Below are positions 1 to 7,667 of a stretch of 46,746 nucleotides of DNA, piece by piece. Source of the DNA: Pseudomonadota bacterium (GTDB lineage Bacteria > Pseudomonadota > Alphaproteobacteria > Rhizobiales > Beijerinckiaceae); the NCBI GenBank assembly GCA_023423995.1, contig JAFAEL010000143.1:1-46746 (forward strand). The letters run 5' to 3'. The stretch's first letter is position 1. Each line of letters starts with the position of its first letter. The notes below the pieces were generated by a model that had not been told where the DNA came from, ran no database searches, and saw only the letters and a program-made list of their open reading frames with translations. The position numbers and the translations under genes were made by a program.

Positions 1-221
1 TCGCCCGCCACCGTGAAGGGGAGGGTCACGAAGAGCAGCAGCACGAAGCCCTCCACATGCAGCAGGCGACGGGATAGACGCGTCCCCGATGGAATGCGCC
101 ACGCGGCCAGCAGGGCGATGAGAAAGACGCCGGCCGACACGGCCAGCGAGTGCAACTGCGCCACGCAGGCGATCGCCGCGACGGCCGCCAGGAGCCGCAG
201 CCGCGGATCGCCGGGCCGCAT
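1..221 (-). CDS. nikQ: Energy-coupling factor transmembrane protein CbiQ/NikQ, 5' part only
   Basis: N-terminal 73 residues of the EcfT-type membrane subunit of a nickel/cobalt ECF importer; the gene runs off the left edge. The reading begins MRPGDPRLRLLAAVAAIACV and contains two hydrophobic helices, as expected for CbiQ, which couples the substrate-capture subunit NikM to the ATPase NikO. Its ATG shares one base with the TGA of the upstream gene, so translation is coupled and it is the fourth gene of the minus-strand nik operon. The ATPase gene is expected beyond the window. Identification rests on gene order plus the N-terminal hydrophobic pattern; the diagnostic cytoplasmic motifs of EcfT are outside the window. 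Confidence 0.8.
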   Translation of the reverse strand, partial: MRPGDPRLRLLAAVAAIACVAQLHSLAVSAGVFLIALLAAWRIPSGTRLSRRLLHVEGFVLLLFVTLPFTVAG

Positions 222-787
222 CAGCTTCGCCTCGCCCGGGCCCAGAGCCCGATGCCGGCAAGTCCGACGATGAAGAGGATGCCGGAGAGAACATCGGTGA
301 AGCGCAGACGGGAATCCATCTGCTCGATGCGCTCGAGGAGCGGTTCGATCTGACGCTGGACTACGGCCTCGACCATGTTGGCAACGTCCTCGGCCAACAC
401 CGGAGCAGCAGCTGCAACCTCTGCCGATGCGGCGGTGCCGGTCGGCGACACCGTGGAGACCGGAGCGCGGCCCAAGCGCCCGGCCGGCAGCACGGTCGAG
501 GCGACATGCGCATCGCCCGTGTCAACGGTAACCGTGACGTCCGAGAGATCGTCCGCCGACGTGTCGAAGCTGAAGCGCCCCTCGCCGTCCGTCCGTCCAT
601 CCGCGATGGCGGCACCGGCGGCATTCGTGGCTGTCCACGCCGCCCCTTGCGGCCGACTGCCGCCGACGAAGAACGCATAGCCGCTCACGGTCCTGCCCTC
701 GGCGGCCGCGAACACCTTGAGCTTGTGGGCCATGGCGGGCAGGCACGTGCCCATGATCGCAAGCAGGACGAGGAGGATGCGCGTCAC
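221..787 (-). CDS. nikL: NikL/CbiL-like periplasmic-facing accessory protein of the nickel ECF importer
   Basis: 188 residues. A signal peptide ends near LPAMA, so the mature protein would start HKLKVFAA, with an N-terminal histidine. An Ig/carboxypeptidase-regulatory-like beta domain (about 20-100) is followed by a linker, a short amphipathic helix and one C-terminal membrane helix (about 165-183) ending in arginines. This is the architecture of the NikL component of NikKMLQO systems, thought to help nickel reach NikM from outside. It overlaps nikM upstream by four bases (ATGA) and nikQ downstream by one. The N-terminal His could be a metal ligand; that is inference. Confidence 0.78.
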   Translation of the reverse strand: MTRILLVLLAIMGTCLPAMAHKLKVFAAAEGRTVSGYAFFVGGSRPQGAAWTATNAAGAAIADGRTDGEGRFSFDTSADDLSDVTVTVDTGDAHVASTVLPAGRLGRAPVSTVSPTGTAASAEVAAAAPVLAEDVANMVEAVVQRQIEPLLERIEQMDSRLRFTDVLSGILFIVGLAGIGLWARARRS

Positions 788-1398
788 GGCGCGAGAGGTC
801 TCATCGCCTTCGGCTCGACGCGGGCGAGGAACGTTACGATCGCGGCCGTGACGAACCCCTCGGCGAGGGCGAGCGGGAGATAGGTGGCGATCAGCACGGT
901 CGCCACTGGCGTGTAGGCGCTGGACGACAGGGCGAGCGAAAGCGCGACAAGGCCGCCTGTTCCCAGGGCAGACAAGGCACCGACCGCAGCGGAGAGCACG
1001 GCCCGGACGGGCCCGCTGGCCGTCGACCGGATGGAGGGGCCGAGCAGCAAGGCGAAGACGACGCCCGGCAGGGCGATGTTGACGGTGTTCACGCCGAGCG
1101 TGGTGAGGCCGCCGAAGCCGAAGAGCAGGGCCTGCAGCAGGAGGATGACGAGCACCGCCGCGAAAGTCGCGGTCCCGAGCATCAGGCCCAACAGGCCCGA
1201 GAGCAGGACGTGCACGCTCGACGGCCCGACAGGCACGGCGATCAACGAGGCGGCGAAGACGGCTGCGCTGAGGACCGCCGCTCTCGGTATCATCCGGTCA
1301 TCGAGACGCGACAGCGCCACCGCGATGCCGCCGGCCGCGACTACGCCGCCGCCGACGAGCACGGGCAGCGAGGGTATGCCGTCGGGGATATGGGCCAT
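784..1398 (-). CDS. nikM: ECF transporter substrate-capture subunit CbiM/NikM
   Basis: 204-residue polytopic membrane protein with the family signature near the N terminus (HIPDG) and about six to seven hydrophobic helices. NikM binds the metal in the membrane using its N-terminal amine, a second-position histidine and an internal histidine. Here the encoded start is M-A-H-I-P-D-G, not the usual M-H-I; removal of Met (allowed before Ala) would leave NH2-Ala-His and so restore the N-terminal X-His site. It lies six bases after nikK and overlaps nikL. Nickel rather than cobalt is inferred from the adjacent nikR-type gene and operator. Confidence 0.87.
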   Translation of the reverse strand: MAHIPDGIPSLPVLVGGGVVAAGGIAVALSRLDDRMIPRAAVLSAAVFAASLIAVPVGPSSVHVLLSGLLGLMLGTATFAAVLVILLLQALLFGFGGLTTLGVNTVNIALPGVVFALLLGPSIRSTASGPVRAVLSAAVGALSALGTGGLVALSLALSSSAYTPVATVLIATYLPLALAEGFVTAAIVTFLARVEPKAMRPLAP

Positions 1399-1404
1399 CG
1401 GAGA

Positions 1405-2181
1405 TCACCTCCCGCCCATATCGGTGGCCTTCACCCAGATGAGCGCGCCTTCCTCGACGGGTGCAGGCTTGCCGTCCGGCCCGGCTCTCTGCGCGTCGCC
1501 GTCGATCAGCGCGGCGAAACCCCACCAACCTGCGCGCGGCATCGCGTACGTGAAGGTGCCGTTGGCATCGGCCTTGACCATCTGGGTGACGAAGGCGTCG
1601 TTCGGCGGCTTCACGCTGCCGTCGTTGATGAACTCCACCTCCACGGGGGCGAAGGGAAGGGGCTTGCCGTCCTTGAGCACGACGCCTGAAAACAGGTTCC
1701 CCGTCCAGAGGCCGGTGGGTCGCGTGAGCGGCTGGATCTCGACCGGGAGTCCGACGAGTTCGTCCCATCCCTCGCCGGAGGCAAAGCTGTCGACGATCAC
1801 CTTCGCGTAATGGACAATGTGCTTGTTCTCCGCGGCCTCCCAGTAAGGTTGCGGCTCGACGAAGAACACGGCCGCGCCTGGAGAAGGCAGGTCATGGGTG
1901 AGCGTCCAGGCCGGCTTGCCGCCGGCAGGCTTCTCAGCGAGGTTCTTCAGCAGGTCGGTCTGCTTTCCACCCGCCAGGACACCCACCTTCGCGGGCTTTT
2001 GCATCGCCATCACGGGGCCGCCCTCGACCGGGTGGGTAAAGACAAGGTCGAGCGTGACCTTTCCCCCCTCGGGAAGGACGTCGGCAGAAGGTATGATCTC
2101 CTGAAAATGAGCTATGCAAGACGAATTGGCCGCCGTGAGATATACGAAGCCAAGACAAAGGGATGCGATGGGATAGGACAT
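1405..2181 (-). CDS. nikK: NikK-like DUF4198 periplasmic protein, first gene of nickel uptake operon
   Basis: 258 residues. A hydrophobic signal peptide ends in CIA before HFQEIIPS, so the mature N terminus carries histidine. The remainder is a soluble two-part beta-rich DUF4198 protein (roughly 25-150 and 160-258) with conserved aromatic and acidic segments. NikK proteins are periplasmic partners of the NikMLQO ECF importer and are proposed to collect Ni(II). A purine-rich ribosome site (GGGAGAGAG) precedes the ATG. The start lies 13 bases from a NikR-like operator at 2194-2221, so repression of the whole nikK-M-L-Q operon from that site is likely. Confidence 0.82.
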   Translation of the reverse strand: MSYPIASLCLGFVYLTAANSSCIAHFQEIIPSADVLPEGGKVTLDLVFTHPVEGGPVMAMQKPAKVGVLAGGKQTDLLKNLAEKPAGGKPAWTLTHDLPSPGAAVFFVEPQPYWEAAENKHIVHYAKVIVDSFASGEGWDELVGLPVEIQPLTRPTGLWTGNLFSGVVLKDGKPLPFAPVEVEFINDGSVKPPNDAFVTQMVKADANGTFTYAMPRAGWWGFAALIDGDAQRAGPDGKPAPVEEGALIWVKATDMGGR

Positions 2182-2193
2182 CGCTCTCTCCCG

Positions 2194-2221
2194 GTGTGAA
2201 ATCCGGCGGCGAAAATCATAC
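2194..2221. promoter_or_regulatory. NikR-type operator between nikK and nikR
   Basis: Half sites GTGTGA (2194-2199) and TCATAC (2216-2221) are separated by exactly 16 bases. The Escherichia coli NikR operator is GTATGA-N16-TCATAC, so this differs at one base and keeps the 28-base length. It lies in the 140-base divergent gap, 13 bases from the nikK start and about 100 bases from the nikR start. It is therefore placed to block the nikK promoter and possibly the nikR one. Confidence 0.72.
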
Positions 2222-2321
2222 GAGTGCGAATCTGGGGCGCAAGGCAGGACGCCGAGATCAGCAGCAACTGTGCGAAAGCAACAAATCTATAGTGCAGCCT
2301 GCGTCGAGGCCGGGGGGTGTC

Positions 2322-2795
2322 ATGCAGAGGACCACGATCGCGATCGATGACGAACTGGCTGTCGCGCTCGATCGCTACATGGACGGCGTGGGGGCGGTGA
2401 GCCGGTCGGAGGCGATCCGCGACCTCGTGCGGCGAGGCCTGTCCGCCAGGCCGGAGGCGCCGGCCACCGCCCCCTGCTTCGGGGTCATCAGTTATGCAAT
2501 CGACCAGTCCGTGCGGAACCTTGCGGCTCGCGTGCCCCAGGGACGGCTCGATCGCCACGATCAGGCCGTGGCGTGCGTGTCCATCCCGCTCGACCACACG
2601 ACGTCGGTCGATGTGACGGTGATGCGGGGCCAGGTCGGGAAGGTGTCAGCCTACGCGGAGGCGCTGTTTCTCGAACGCGGGGTGATGCACGGCACGCTCA
2701 ACCTCATCCCGGTCGCCGAGGACAGCTCCGAGCACATGCACGATGACGGAGCCGCGTACAGTCATACTCACCTGCGCGTGCGCAGCGGCTTCTGA
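2322..2795 (+). CDS. nikR: NikR-like ribbon-helix-helix regulator lacking canonical nickel ligands
   Basis: 157 residues. The N-terminal ribbon-helix-helix (1-45: MQRTTIAIDD, SRSEAIRD) and C-terminal ACT-like domain (about 55-131) align without gaps to E. coli NikR. DNA-contacting Arg3 and Thr5 are kept; Thr7 is Ala. The square-planar nickel ligands His76, His87, His89 and Cys95 are Leu, Ser, Pro and Ser. Glu30 and Asp34, associated with the low-affinity/cation site, remain. A C-terminal extension (132-157) carries HMHDD and HTH, a possible alternative metal site. The ATG at 2322 is chosen because it gives the canonical N terminus; the frame is open further upstream. It is divergent from nikK. 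It may use another effector or be metal-blind. Confidence 0.85.
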   Translation: MQRTTIAIDDELAVALDRYMDGVGAVSRSEAIRDLVRRGLSARPEAPATAPCFGVISYAIDQSVRNLAARVPQGRLDRHDQAVACVSIPLDHTTSVDVTVMRGQVGKVSAYAEALFLERGVMHGTLNLIPVAEDSSEHMHDDGAAYSHTHLRVRSGF

Positions 2796-2809
2796 ACGAT
2801 CGCCGCGGG

Positions 2810-3574
2810 TCAGGCGGGGTCAGCGAAAAGGGCGCGGTCGCCGGAGGCGCGGACGAACTGAAGGAAGTCCGCAATGCCTTCGGTCAGCAGCGAGATGTGC
2901 CGGGTCATCAACTCAGAGGCTCGCTTGCCGTCGTTGGCCAGGATGGCCTCCATGATCTCGGCATGCTCCGGAATGGAATTCGTCATCCGCCCGGGCTGGA
3001 ACGTGATGGCGCGCCGGTAGGGGGCCGTCTTCAAGGACAGGCGGCGGATCTCGTCCTGCAGGACGCGGTTGTGGCTCGCGGCCACGATCACGTCGTGAAA
3101 GGCGAGATTCGCGTCGTAGAAGGAATCGGCGTCGCCCTGCTCCAGCGCGCGCTCGCAGGCCTCGTGCGCATCCGCGAGCACCTTGCGCTGCTCGGGCAGG
3201 ATTCGCCGGGCGGCCTGAGCGGCCGCAAGCGCCTCGAGCTGGGCCACCACGCTCAGGGCGTCGAGGAGGTCCGCGACCGAGAGCTGGGCGACCTGCAGGC
3301 CCTGCCTGCCCCGGCTCTCCGCGAGCCCGCTCGCCGACAGCCGCTGCAGGGCCTCCCGGACGGGCGTACGGGACACCCCGTAGCGCTCGGACAACTCGCG
3401 CTCGTCGAGCCTGTGGCCCGGCCTGACGCGGCCGCGGAGGATCTCCTCCTCCAGCTTCTTGGCGATGTCGCCCGAGAGCGATGTTTCCTCCGCCGAAGCC
3501 GCAACGGTCGGGGAGGGGGGCAGCCCGCCGCGGCGTCTTTCCGCTTTGCGGCCGGCAGGCACGGCCTGAGCCAT
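2810..3574 (-). CDS. GntR-family transcriptional regulator with FCD effector domain
   Basis: 254 residues. A winged-helix GntR domain (about 33-100, with ERYGVSRTPVREALQRL as recognition helix) is followed by an all-helical FCD domain (about 105-240). Metal-site residues are visible as Asn156/His160 (NLAFH), His204 (PEHAEI) and His226 (TRHIS); the first position is usually Asp. FCD regulators bind organic acids or amino-acid-like ligands. The ATG directly abuts the TGA of the permease gene, so it is the last cistron of the importer operon and probably controls that operon and the divergent aminotransferase genes. Direct repeats at 6410-6441 are candidate operators. Confidence 0.88.
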   Translation of the reverse strand: MAQAVPAGRKAERRRGGLPPSPTVAASAEETSLSGDIAKKLEEEILRGRVRPGHRLDERELSERYGVSRTPVREALQRLSASGLAESRGRQGLQVAQLSVADLLDALSVVAQLEALAAAQAARRILPEQRKVLADAHEACERALEQGDADSFYDANLAFHDVIVAASHNRVLQDEIRRLSLKTAPYRRAITFQPGRMTNSIPEHAEIMEAILANDGKRASELMTRHISLLTEGIADFLQFVRASGDRALFADPA

Positions 3575-4402
3575 TCAGGTGGTTTCCGACGAGTAGACCC
3601 GGTTTGCGATCAGCTCGCCGAGAGCCACGAGCCCATAGAGCAGGAGGCCGCAGGCGCAAAGCACCACGATGGCCGCCATCGACACCTCGGTGTCGGCCCG
3701 GGCGGTCGCGAAGATGATGAGGTAGCCGAGGCCCGCCTGAGCGGTGATGAACTCGCCGATGATCACCCCGATGATGGCGAGCGTGATCGCGACCTTCATG
3801 CCCGAGAAGATGTAGGGCAGCGCCGCCGGGAAGCGGACATGCGTGAAGACCTGCCACTCGCTCGCGGTGAGCGAGCGGCAGAGCCGCAGCATGCTCCGGT
3901 CGACGCTGAGGAAGCCGGCCGTCGTGGCGATCACGACGGGGAAGAAGGCGATGAAGATCGAGAAGGCGACGCGAGACTGCGTGCCGACCCCGAGCCAGAT
4001 GATGAAGAGCGGCGCGAGCGCGATCTTCGGGATCAGCTGGAAGAAGACGAGGTTCGGGTAGAGCGCCTCCCGCGCCACCGCCGAATAGGTGATGAGGATC
4101 GCGAGCGCGACGCCGAGCACCGTCGCCAGGATGAAGCCGAGCGCCGACTCGAAGGTCGTCGGGATGGCGTGGGTGAGGAGGATGTCCCAGCGCTCGGCGA
4201 TGTAGGAGAGCGTCGAGATCGGCGAGGGCAGGATGACGGGCGGGATCTTGCCGATCACCACCACGGCCTGCCAGGCGCCGAGGGCGAGCGCCGCCAGCGC
4301 GATCGGCAGGATGATCGAGCGCAGGCCCAGAAGCCCGGCTCCCGTGCTGGCATCGGGCACGGCGATGGTCGCGCCTGTCTCGGTTCCGATTGCGGCCGCC
4401 AT
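3575..4402 (-). CDS. ABC transporter permease, NitT/TauT (SsuC-like) family
   Basis: 275-residue inner-membrane permease with a short polar N terminus, then about six transmembrane helices. The cytoplasmic coupling loop lies around 180-215, with the BPD_transp_1 pattern of taurine, nitrate and aliphatic-sulfonate importers. One permease gene presumably forms a homodimer with two copies of the ATPase. It sits three bases after the ATPase gene and abuts the GntR gene, all transcribed right to left. Substrate cannot be read from the permease; the divergent aminotransferase and carbamoylase-like genes suggest a nitrogen-containing organic compound. Confidence 0.9.
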   Translation of the reverse strand: MAAAIGTETGATIAVPDASTGAGLLGLRSIILPIALAALALGAWQAVVVIGKIPPVILPSPISTLSYIAERWDILLTHAIPTTFESALGFILATVLGVALAILITYSAVAREALYPNLVFFQLIPKIALAPLFIIWLGVGTQSRVAFSIFIAFFPVVIATTAGFLSVDRSMLRLCRSLTASEWQVFTHVRFPAALPYIFSGMKVAITLAIIGVIIGEFITAQAGLGYLIIFATARADTEVSMAAIVVLCACGLLLYGLVALGELIANRVYSSETT

Positions 4403-4405
4403 GAT

Positions 4406-5251
4406 CTACTCCACCGCTCCTGCCCGGTTGGACGAGCCCGTGCCGGGCCCGCCATGCGCTTCCTCGATCGTGAGCCGCAGCCGGCGGCAGATCGCGTTGA
4501 ACTCCGCGCTATCCTCGATCTCGAAGCGTCGGGGACGCGGGAACGGCATGGCGAGGTCCAGGATGATCTTGGAAGGCCGCCCGCCCATCACCACGACGCG
4601 GTCGGACAGGAACGCGGCCTCGCGAATGGAGTGGGTGACGAAGACGACGGTCTTGCCGGTCTTCTCCATGATCTCGGCGAGCGCGGCGTTCATCTGGTCC
4701 CGGGTGATCGCGTCGAGGGCCGAGAACGGCTCGTCCATCAGGAGGATCGCCGGATCGTGGATCAGCGCGCGGCAGATCGCGACGCGCTGGCGCATGCCGC
4801 CCGACAGCTCGGACGGCTTCTTGTTCTCGAAGCCCTTCAGGCCGACCATGGCCAGGAGTTCGTGCGCGCGCTCCCTGTATTTGGCGAGAGGCAGCTTAAG
4901 GATGCGGACCGGGAAAAGGACGTTCTCGAGCGCGCTCTTCCAGGGGAGCAGCGTCGCGTCCTGGAAGATGATGCCGATGTCGCGCCGCGGCCCGGTCACG
5001 GGGCTTCCGCCCAGCTGGATGGAGCCGCCGGTCGGCTTCTCCAACCCGGCGATCATCATGAGCAGCGTGCTCTTGCCGCAGCCGCTCGGACCGAGCAGGG
5101 ATACGAACTCGCCGCGTCCCACCTGGAGGCTGGCCGAAGCGACCGCCCTGATCGGGCCCTGCCGGCCGGCATAGGTCTTCTCGACCGCGTCGACCCGGAC
5201 GAGGGTCTCGGGCCGCGGCGTCTGCGGCATCTGCACGATTTGCGCCGACAT
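4406..5251 (-). CDS. ABC transporter ATP-binding protein, NitT/TauT family
   Basis: 281 residues with a complete nucleotide-binding domain: Walker A GPSGCGKS (54-61), signature LSGGM (149-153), Walker B ILLMDEP (169-175) and switch histidine in FVTHSIREA (about 207). This is the pattern of the SsuB/TauB/NrtD group. It energises import through the adjacent permease. The start lies five bases after the substrate-binding protein stop and its stop is three bases before the permease, so the genes are co-translated. The C-terminal 40 residues are a variable tail with no recognised regulatory domain. Confidence 0.92.
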   Translation of the reverse strand: MSAQIVQMPQTPRPETLVRVDAVEKTYAGRQGPIRAVASASLQVGRGEFVSLLGPSGCGKSTLLMMIAGLEKPTGGSIQLGGSPVTGPRRDIGIIFQDATLLPWKSALENVLFPVRILKLPLAKYRERAHELLAMVGLKGFENKKPSELSGGMRQRVAICRALIHDPAILLMDEPFSALDAITRDQMNAALAEIMEKTGKTVVFVTHSIREAAFLSDRVVVMGGRPSKIILDLAMPFPRPRRFEIEDSAEFNAICRRLRLTIEEAHGGPGTGSSNRAGAVE

Positions 5252-5256
5252 GCGCC

Positions 5257-6342
5257 TCAGACCACGTATTTCTTGTAGGGAGCGGCGCTGGTCTCGGCAG
5301 CCTTCGCTTCATCCGCGTTGAGCTTGACCGTTCCGGCGAACTTGTCGGTGAAGAGCGCCGCCGTATCCGGCTTCTGGGCCTTGTCGCCGGCCGCATACTG
5401 CACGACGAGGTCCGCCATGGTGGCGACCTTCTTCGGATCGGCATAGCCGAAGCCGTTCTCCTTCACCTCGGGCACGAGATTGGTGAGGTTGGTGAGACCG
5501 AGCCCGACCTGGGCATAGGCCTTCCCGGTCGAGCTGAGCGCGACCTCGCTGTTCGCCTTGAGGAAGATGTCGACCGCCTCGGCGAAGTTCGTCATCGTGA
5601 ACTTGATGGCTTCCATCGCGCCCGCCACGAAGGCGGCGCAAAGGTTTGGATCCTTCTCGACGCGGGCGGGCTGCGTCGTCAGGGATTGGCCGTAGAATTC
5701 GATCCCGGCATCGCGGAACAGCATGAAGCGAAGGTCTGTCCCGAGCGGCGCGAGGGACGGAATCGTGCTCGTCGCGAAGGCCGCGACGGCATCCACCTGC
5801 TTCTCGATCAGCGAGCGCTCGCGGACCTTGCCGTCGATCTGCAGCATGTTGACCTTGGCGAGATCGAAGCCGGCCTTCTGCGCATAGAGCGCCAGGAAGG
5901 GATATTCGCCGGACGTGACGCTCGCGCCGAGCCTCTTTCCCTCGAGATCCTTCGGCGTCTTGATCGCCGAATCCGCCAGCACGCCGATGCCCATCAGGGC
6001 GTCGTAGTTGATCTGGCCGATGCAGGTGATCGGCAGACCTCTCGCGGCCTGCACGATGGCCGTCGGCGTCGCCGCCATGCCGAAATCGAACGTGCCGGCC
6101 GAGACGGCCTGGGCGGCTGCGCCCGAGCCGGAGCCGCGGGCGACCGAGACCTCGAGCCCGTGCTTCTTCCAGAAGCCTTTGTCCCGCGCCACGTAGGCGA
6201 AGAGGTTGGGGCCCTCCGGGATCCACGACGTGGTGAAGGAGATCTTGGCCGCGCCTTGGGCGATTGCCGGGCGGGCGAGGCCTGTCGTTGCGAGGGCGGC
6301 CGCTCCGATGCCGCGAATTGCGTCTCGCCTCGTGAACGTCAT
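5257..6342 (-). CDS. Substrate-binding protein of NitT/TauT-type ABC importer (Tat-exported)
   Basis: 361 residues. The N terminus [17 protein letters not shown] and a cleavage region ARPAIAQ form a twin-arginine signal. The mature part is a type II periplasmic binding fold of the NMT1/SsuA-like family, starting around [16 protein letters not shown]. It delivers the substrate to the permease at 3575-4402. It is the first cistron of the importer operon and faces the aminotransferase across a 157-base divergent promoter region. Ligand is unknown; relatives bind taurine, sulfonates, nitrate, thiamin precursors or riboflavin-like compounds. Confidence 0.88.
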   Translation of the reverse strand: MTFTRRDAIRGIGAAALATTGLARPAIAQGAAKISFTTSWIPEGPNLFAYVARDKGFWKKHGLEVSVARGSGSGAAAQAVSAGTFDFGMAATPTAIVQAARGLPITCIGQINYDALMGIGVLADSAIKTPKDLEGKRLGASVTSGEYPFLALYAQKAGFDLAKVNMLQIDGKVRERSLIEKQVDAVAAFATSTIPSLAPLGTDLRFMLFRDAGIEFYGQSLTTQPARVEKDPNLCAAFVAGAMEAIKFTMTNFAEAVDIFLKANSEVALSSTGKAYAQVGLGLTNLTNLVPEVKENGFGYADPKKVATMADLVVQYAAGDKAQKPDTAALFTDKFAGTVKLNADEAKAAETSAAPYKKYVV

Positions 6343-6409
6343 CGGACCCCTCCGTCGATTTTGATCTGAGCGGAGGCATCATCCGCTGGCCGCGTCGGCA
6401 TTGCAAGAG

Positions 6410-6441
6410 TGCATGCCAAACTATGTTGCTTGCATGCCAAA
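6410..6441. promoter_or_regulatory. Tandem TGCATGCCAAA boxes in divergent promoter region
   Basis: Two identical 11-base copies of TGCATGCCAAA start at 6410 and 6431, exactly 21 bases apart, which places them on the same face of the helix. Each contains the palindromic core GCATGC. They are centred between the importer operon (start 6342, minus) and the aminotransferase (start 6500, plus). They are the best candidates for operators of the GntR/FCD regulator encoded at the end of the importer operon. Confidence 0.5.
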
Positions 6442-6499
6442 TTCTGTTTAGATCGCGGCAAGTGCCTCGGAGCGGGGCTGGTCTAGGAGGAATGCCCCC

Positions 6500-7633
6500 A
6501 TGCGAGGGTTCGAGGCGCGCAACGCACATTTCGACCGGCTGGTGAACACGCCGGGACTGCGTTGGCTCGGGCAAAACACGAATCATGCCAGGCCGCATCC
6601 GGCCGTCGTCGAGGCGATGGAGCGGAGCATCCGGGACGAGGAGTTCCACATCTACGCGCCGCCCGCTGGCTTCGAGGAACTGCGGGCCGGGATCGTGGAG
6701 GATCTCGGGCTGAAGGGGCAGGTCGCGCTCGTGTCGGACGGCGCAGTGGCGTCGCTCTACCATGCCTGCCACGCGCTCCTCGGGCCGGGCGACGAGTTCA
6801 TCACCACGGATCCGACCTGGAACTGGCCGATGGCCTTCGCGCGCTCGGTCGGCGCGACCGTGAAGCAGATCCCCATCTACGGCGAGGAATACGGCTACCG
6901 GCTTGCGCCGGAGCGGCTGCGCGAGGCGATCACGGAGAAGACGAAGGTCGTCTACATCGTCGATCCCAACAACCCGCTGGGCTCCGCCTGCACGGCGGAG
7001 GAGATCGAGGGTATCGTGTCAGCGGTGCGCGACGCCGGCGCCTACCTGATTCACGATTGCACCTACCGCCACTTCGCGTACGAGCATCATCTCGCGGCGG
7101 ATTTGTATCCAGAGAGGACGCTCACGGTATACAGCTTCTCCAAATGGCTCGGTCTGGCCGGCCTGCGGGTGGGCGCGATCGTGGCCCATCCCGACATCGT
7201 CGAGCGGCTCGCGGCAGCTCCGCCGAACAATCTCGGCTCCTCGATCCTGTCGCAGCGCGCCGCGATCGCCGGCCTGAAGATCAAGTCCGAGTGGTTCCCG
7301 GGCGTGCTCGCCGAGCAGCGGGCGAACCAGGCGCTCATCAAGGATGCGGTCGACGGCGTTCCCGGCATGTCCGTCGCGGTCTACCCCTCGAACGGCAACT
7401 TCCTCGTGGTCGAGTGCGGCCCGGCGGGCATCCGGCCGGATGCGCTCGTCGCGGAATATGCCGAGCGGAAGATCATGATCCGCCAGGGCTCGTACCATAC
7501 GCCGACCTTCGGCGACCGCTTCATCAAGATCTCGACCACGGTGCCGTCCGCCTGGGCGGAGGAGCTCGCCGAGCTGCTTCCCGAGATGGTCGATCGCGCC
7601 CGCGGCCGCAACGAATCCGCACAGCTCTTCTGA
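6500..7633 (+). CDS. PLP-dependent class I/II aminotransferase
   Basis: 377 residues, fold-type I. Expected residues are visible: Asn158 in DPNNPLG, Asp186 in IHDCTYRH for the pyridine nitrogen, the Schiff-base lysine Lys215 in YSFSKWLGLAG, and an Arg near the C terminus (FGDRFIKIST) for a substrate carboxylate. It probably transfers an amino group between an amino acid and an oxo acid; the substrate is not identifiable. A strong ribosome site (AGGAGG) precedes the ATG. It is the first plus-strand gene of a four-gene run (aminotransferase, SDR, hydrolase, amidohydrolase), divergent from an ABC importer, and likely under the GntR regulator. Confidence 0.88.
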   Translation: MRGFEARNAHFDRLVNTPGLRWLGQNTNHARPHPAVVEAMERSIRDEEFHIYAPPAGFEELRAGIVEDLGLKGQVALVSDGAVASLYHACHALLGPGDEFITTDPTWNWPMAFARSVGATVKQIPIYGEEYGYRLAPERLREAITEKTKVVYIVDPNNPLGSACTAEEIEGIVSAVRDAGAYLIHDCTYRHFAYEHHLAADLYPERTLTVYSFSKWLGLAGLRVGAIVAHPDIVERLAAAPPNNLGSSILSQRAAIAGLKIKSEWFPGVLAEQRANQALIKDAVDGVPGMSVAVYPSNGNFLVVECGPAGIRPDALVAEYAERKIMIRQGSYHTPTFGDRFIKISTTVPSAWAEELAELLPEMVDRARGRNESAQLF

Positions 7634-7667
7634 GCCGAACGAAACCCTGGATGGCAGGACAGCAGCA

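Noticed and set aside
2191..2300. Possible cobalamin riboswitch before nikR (segment resembling GGTG-AAATCCGG and GCAACTGT)
   Set aside because: The conserved order and the downstream B12 box are missing, and the nickel genes with a NikR-type operator explain the region better.
2897..5278. Very long open frame on the plus strand opposite the GntR and ABC importer genes
   Set aside because: Composition is Arg/Asp/Glu/His-rich, typical of the antisense frame of GC-rich genes, and the opposite strand has full-length recognised proteins.
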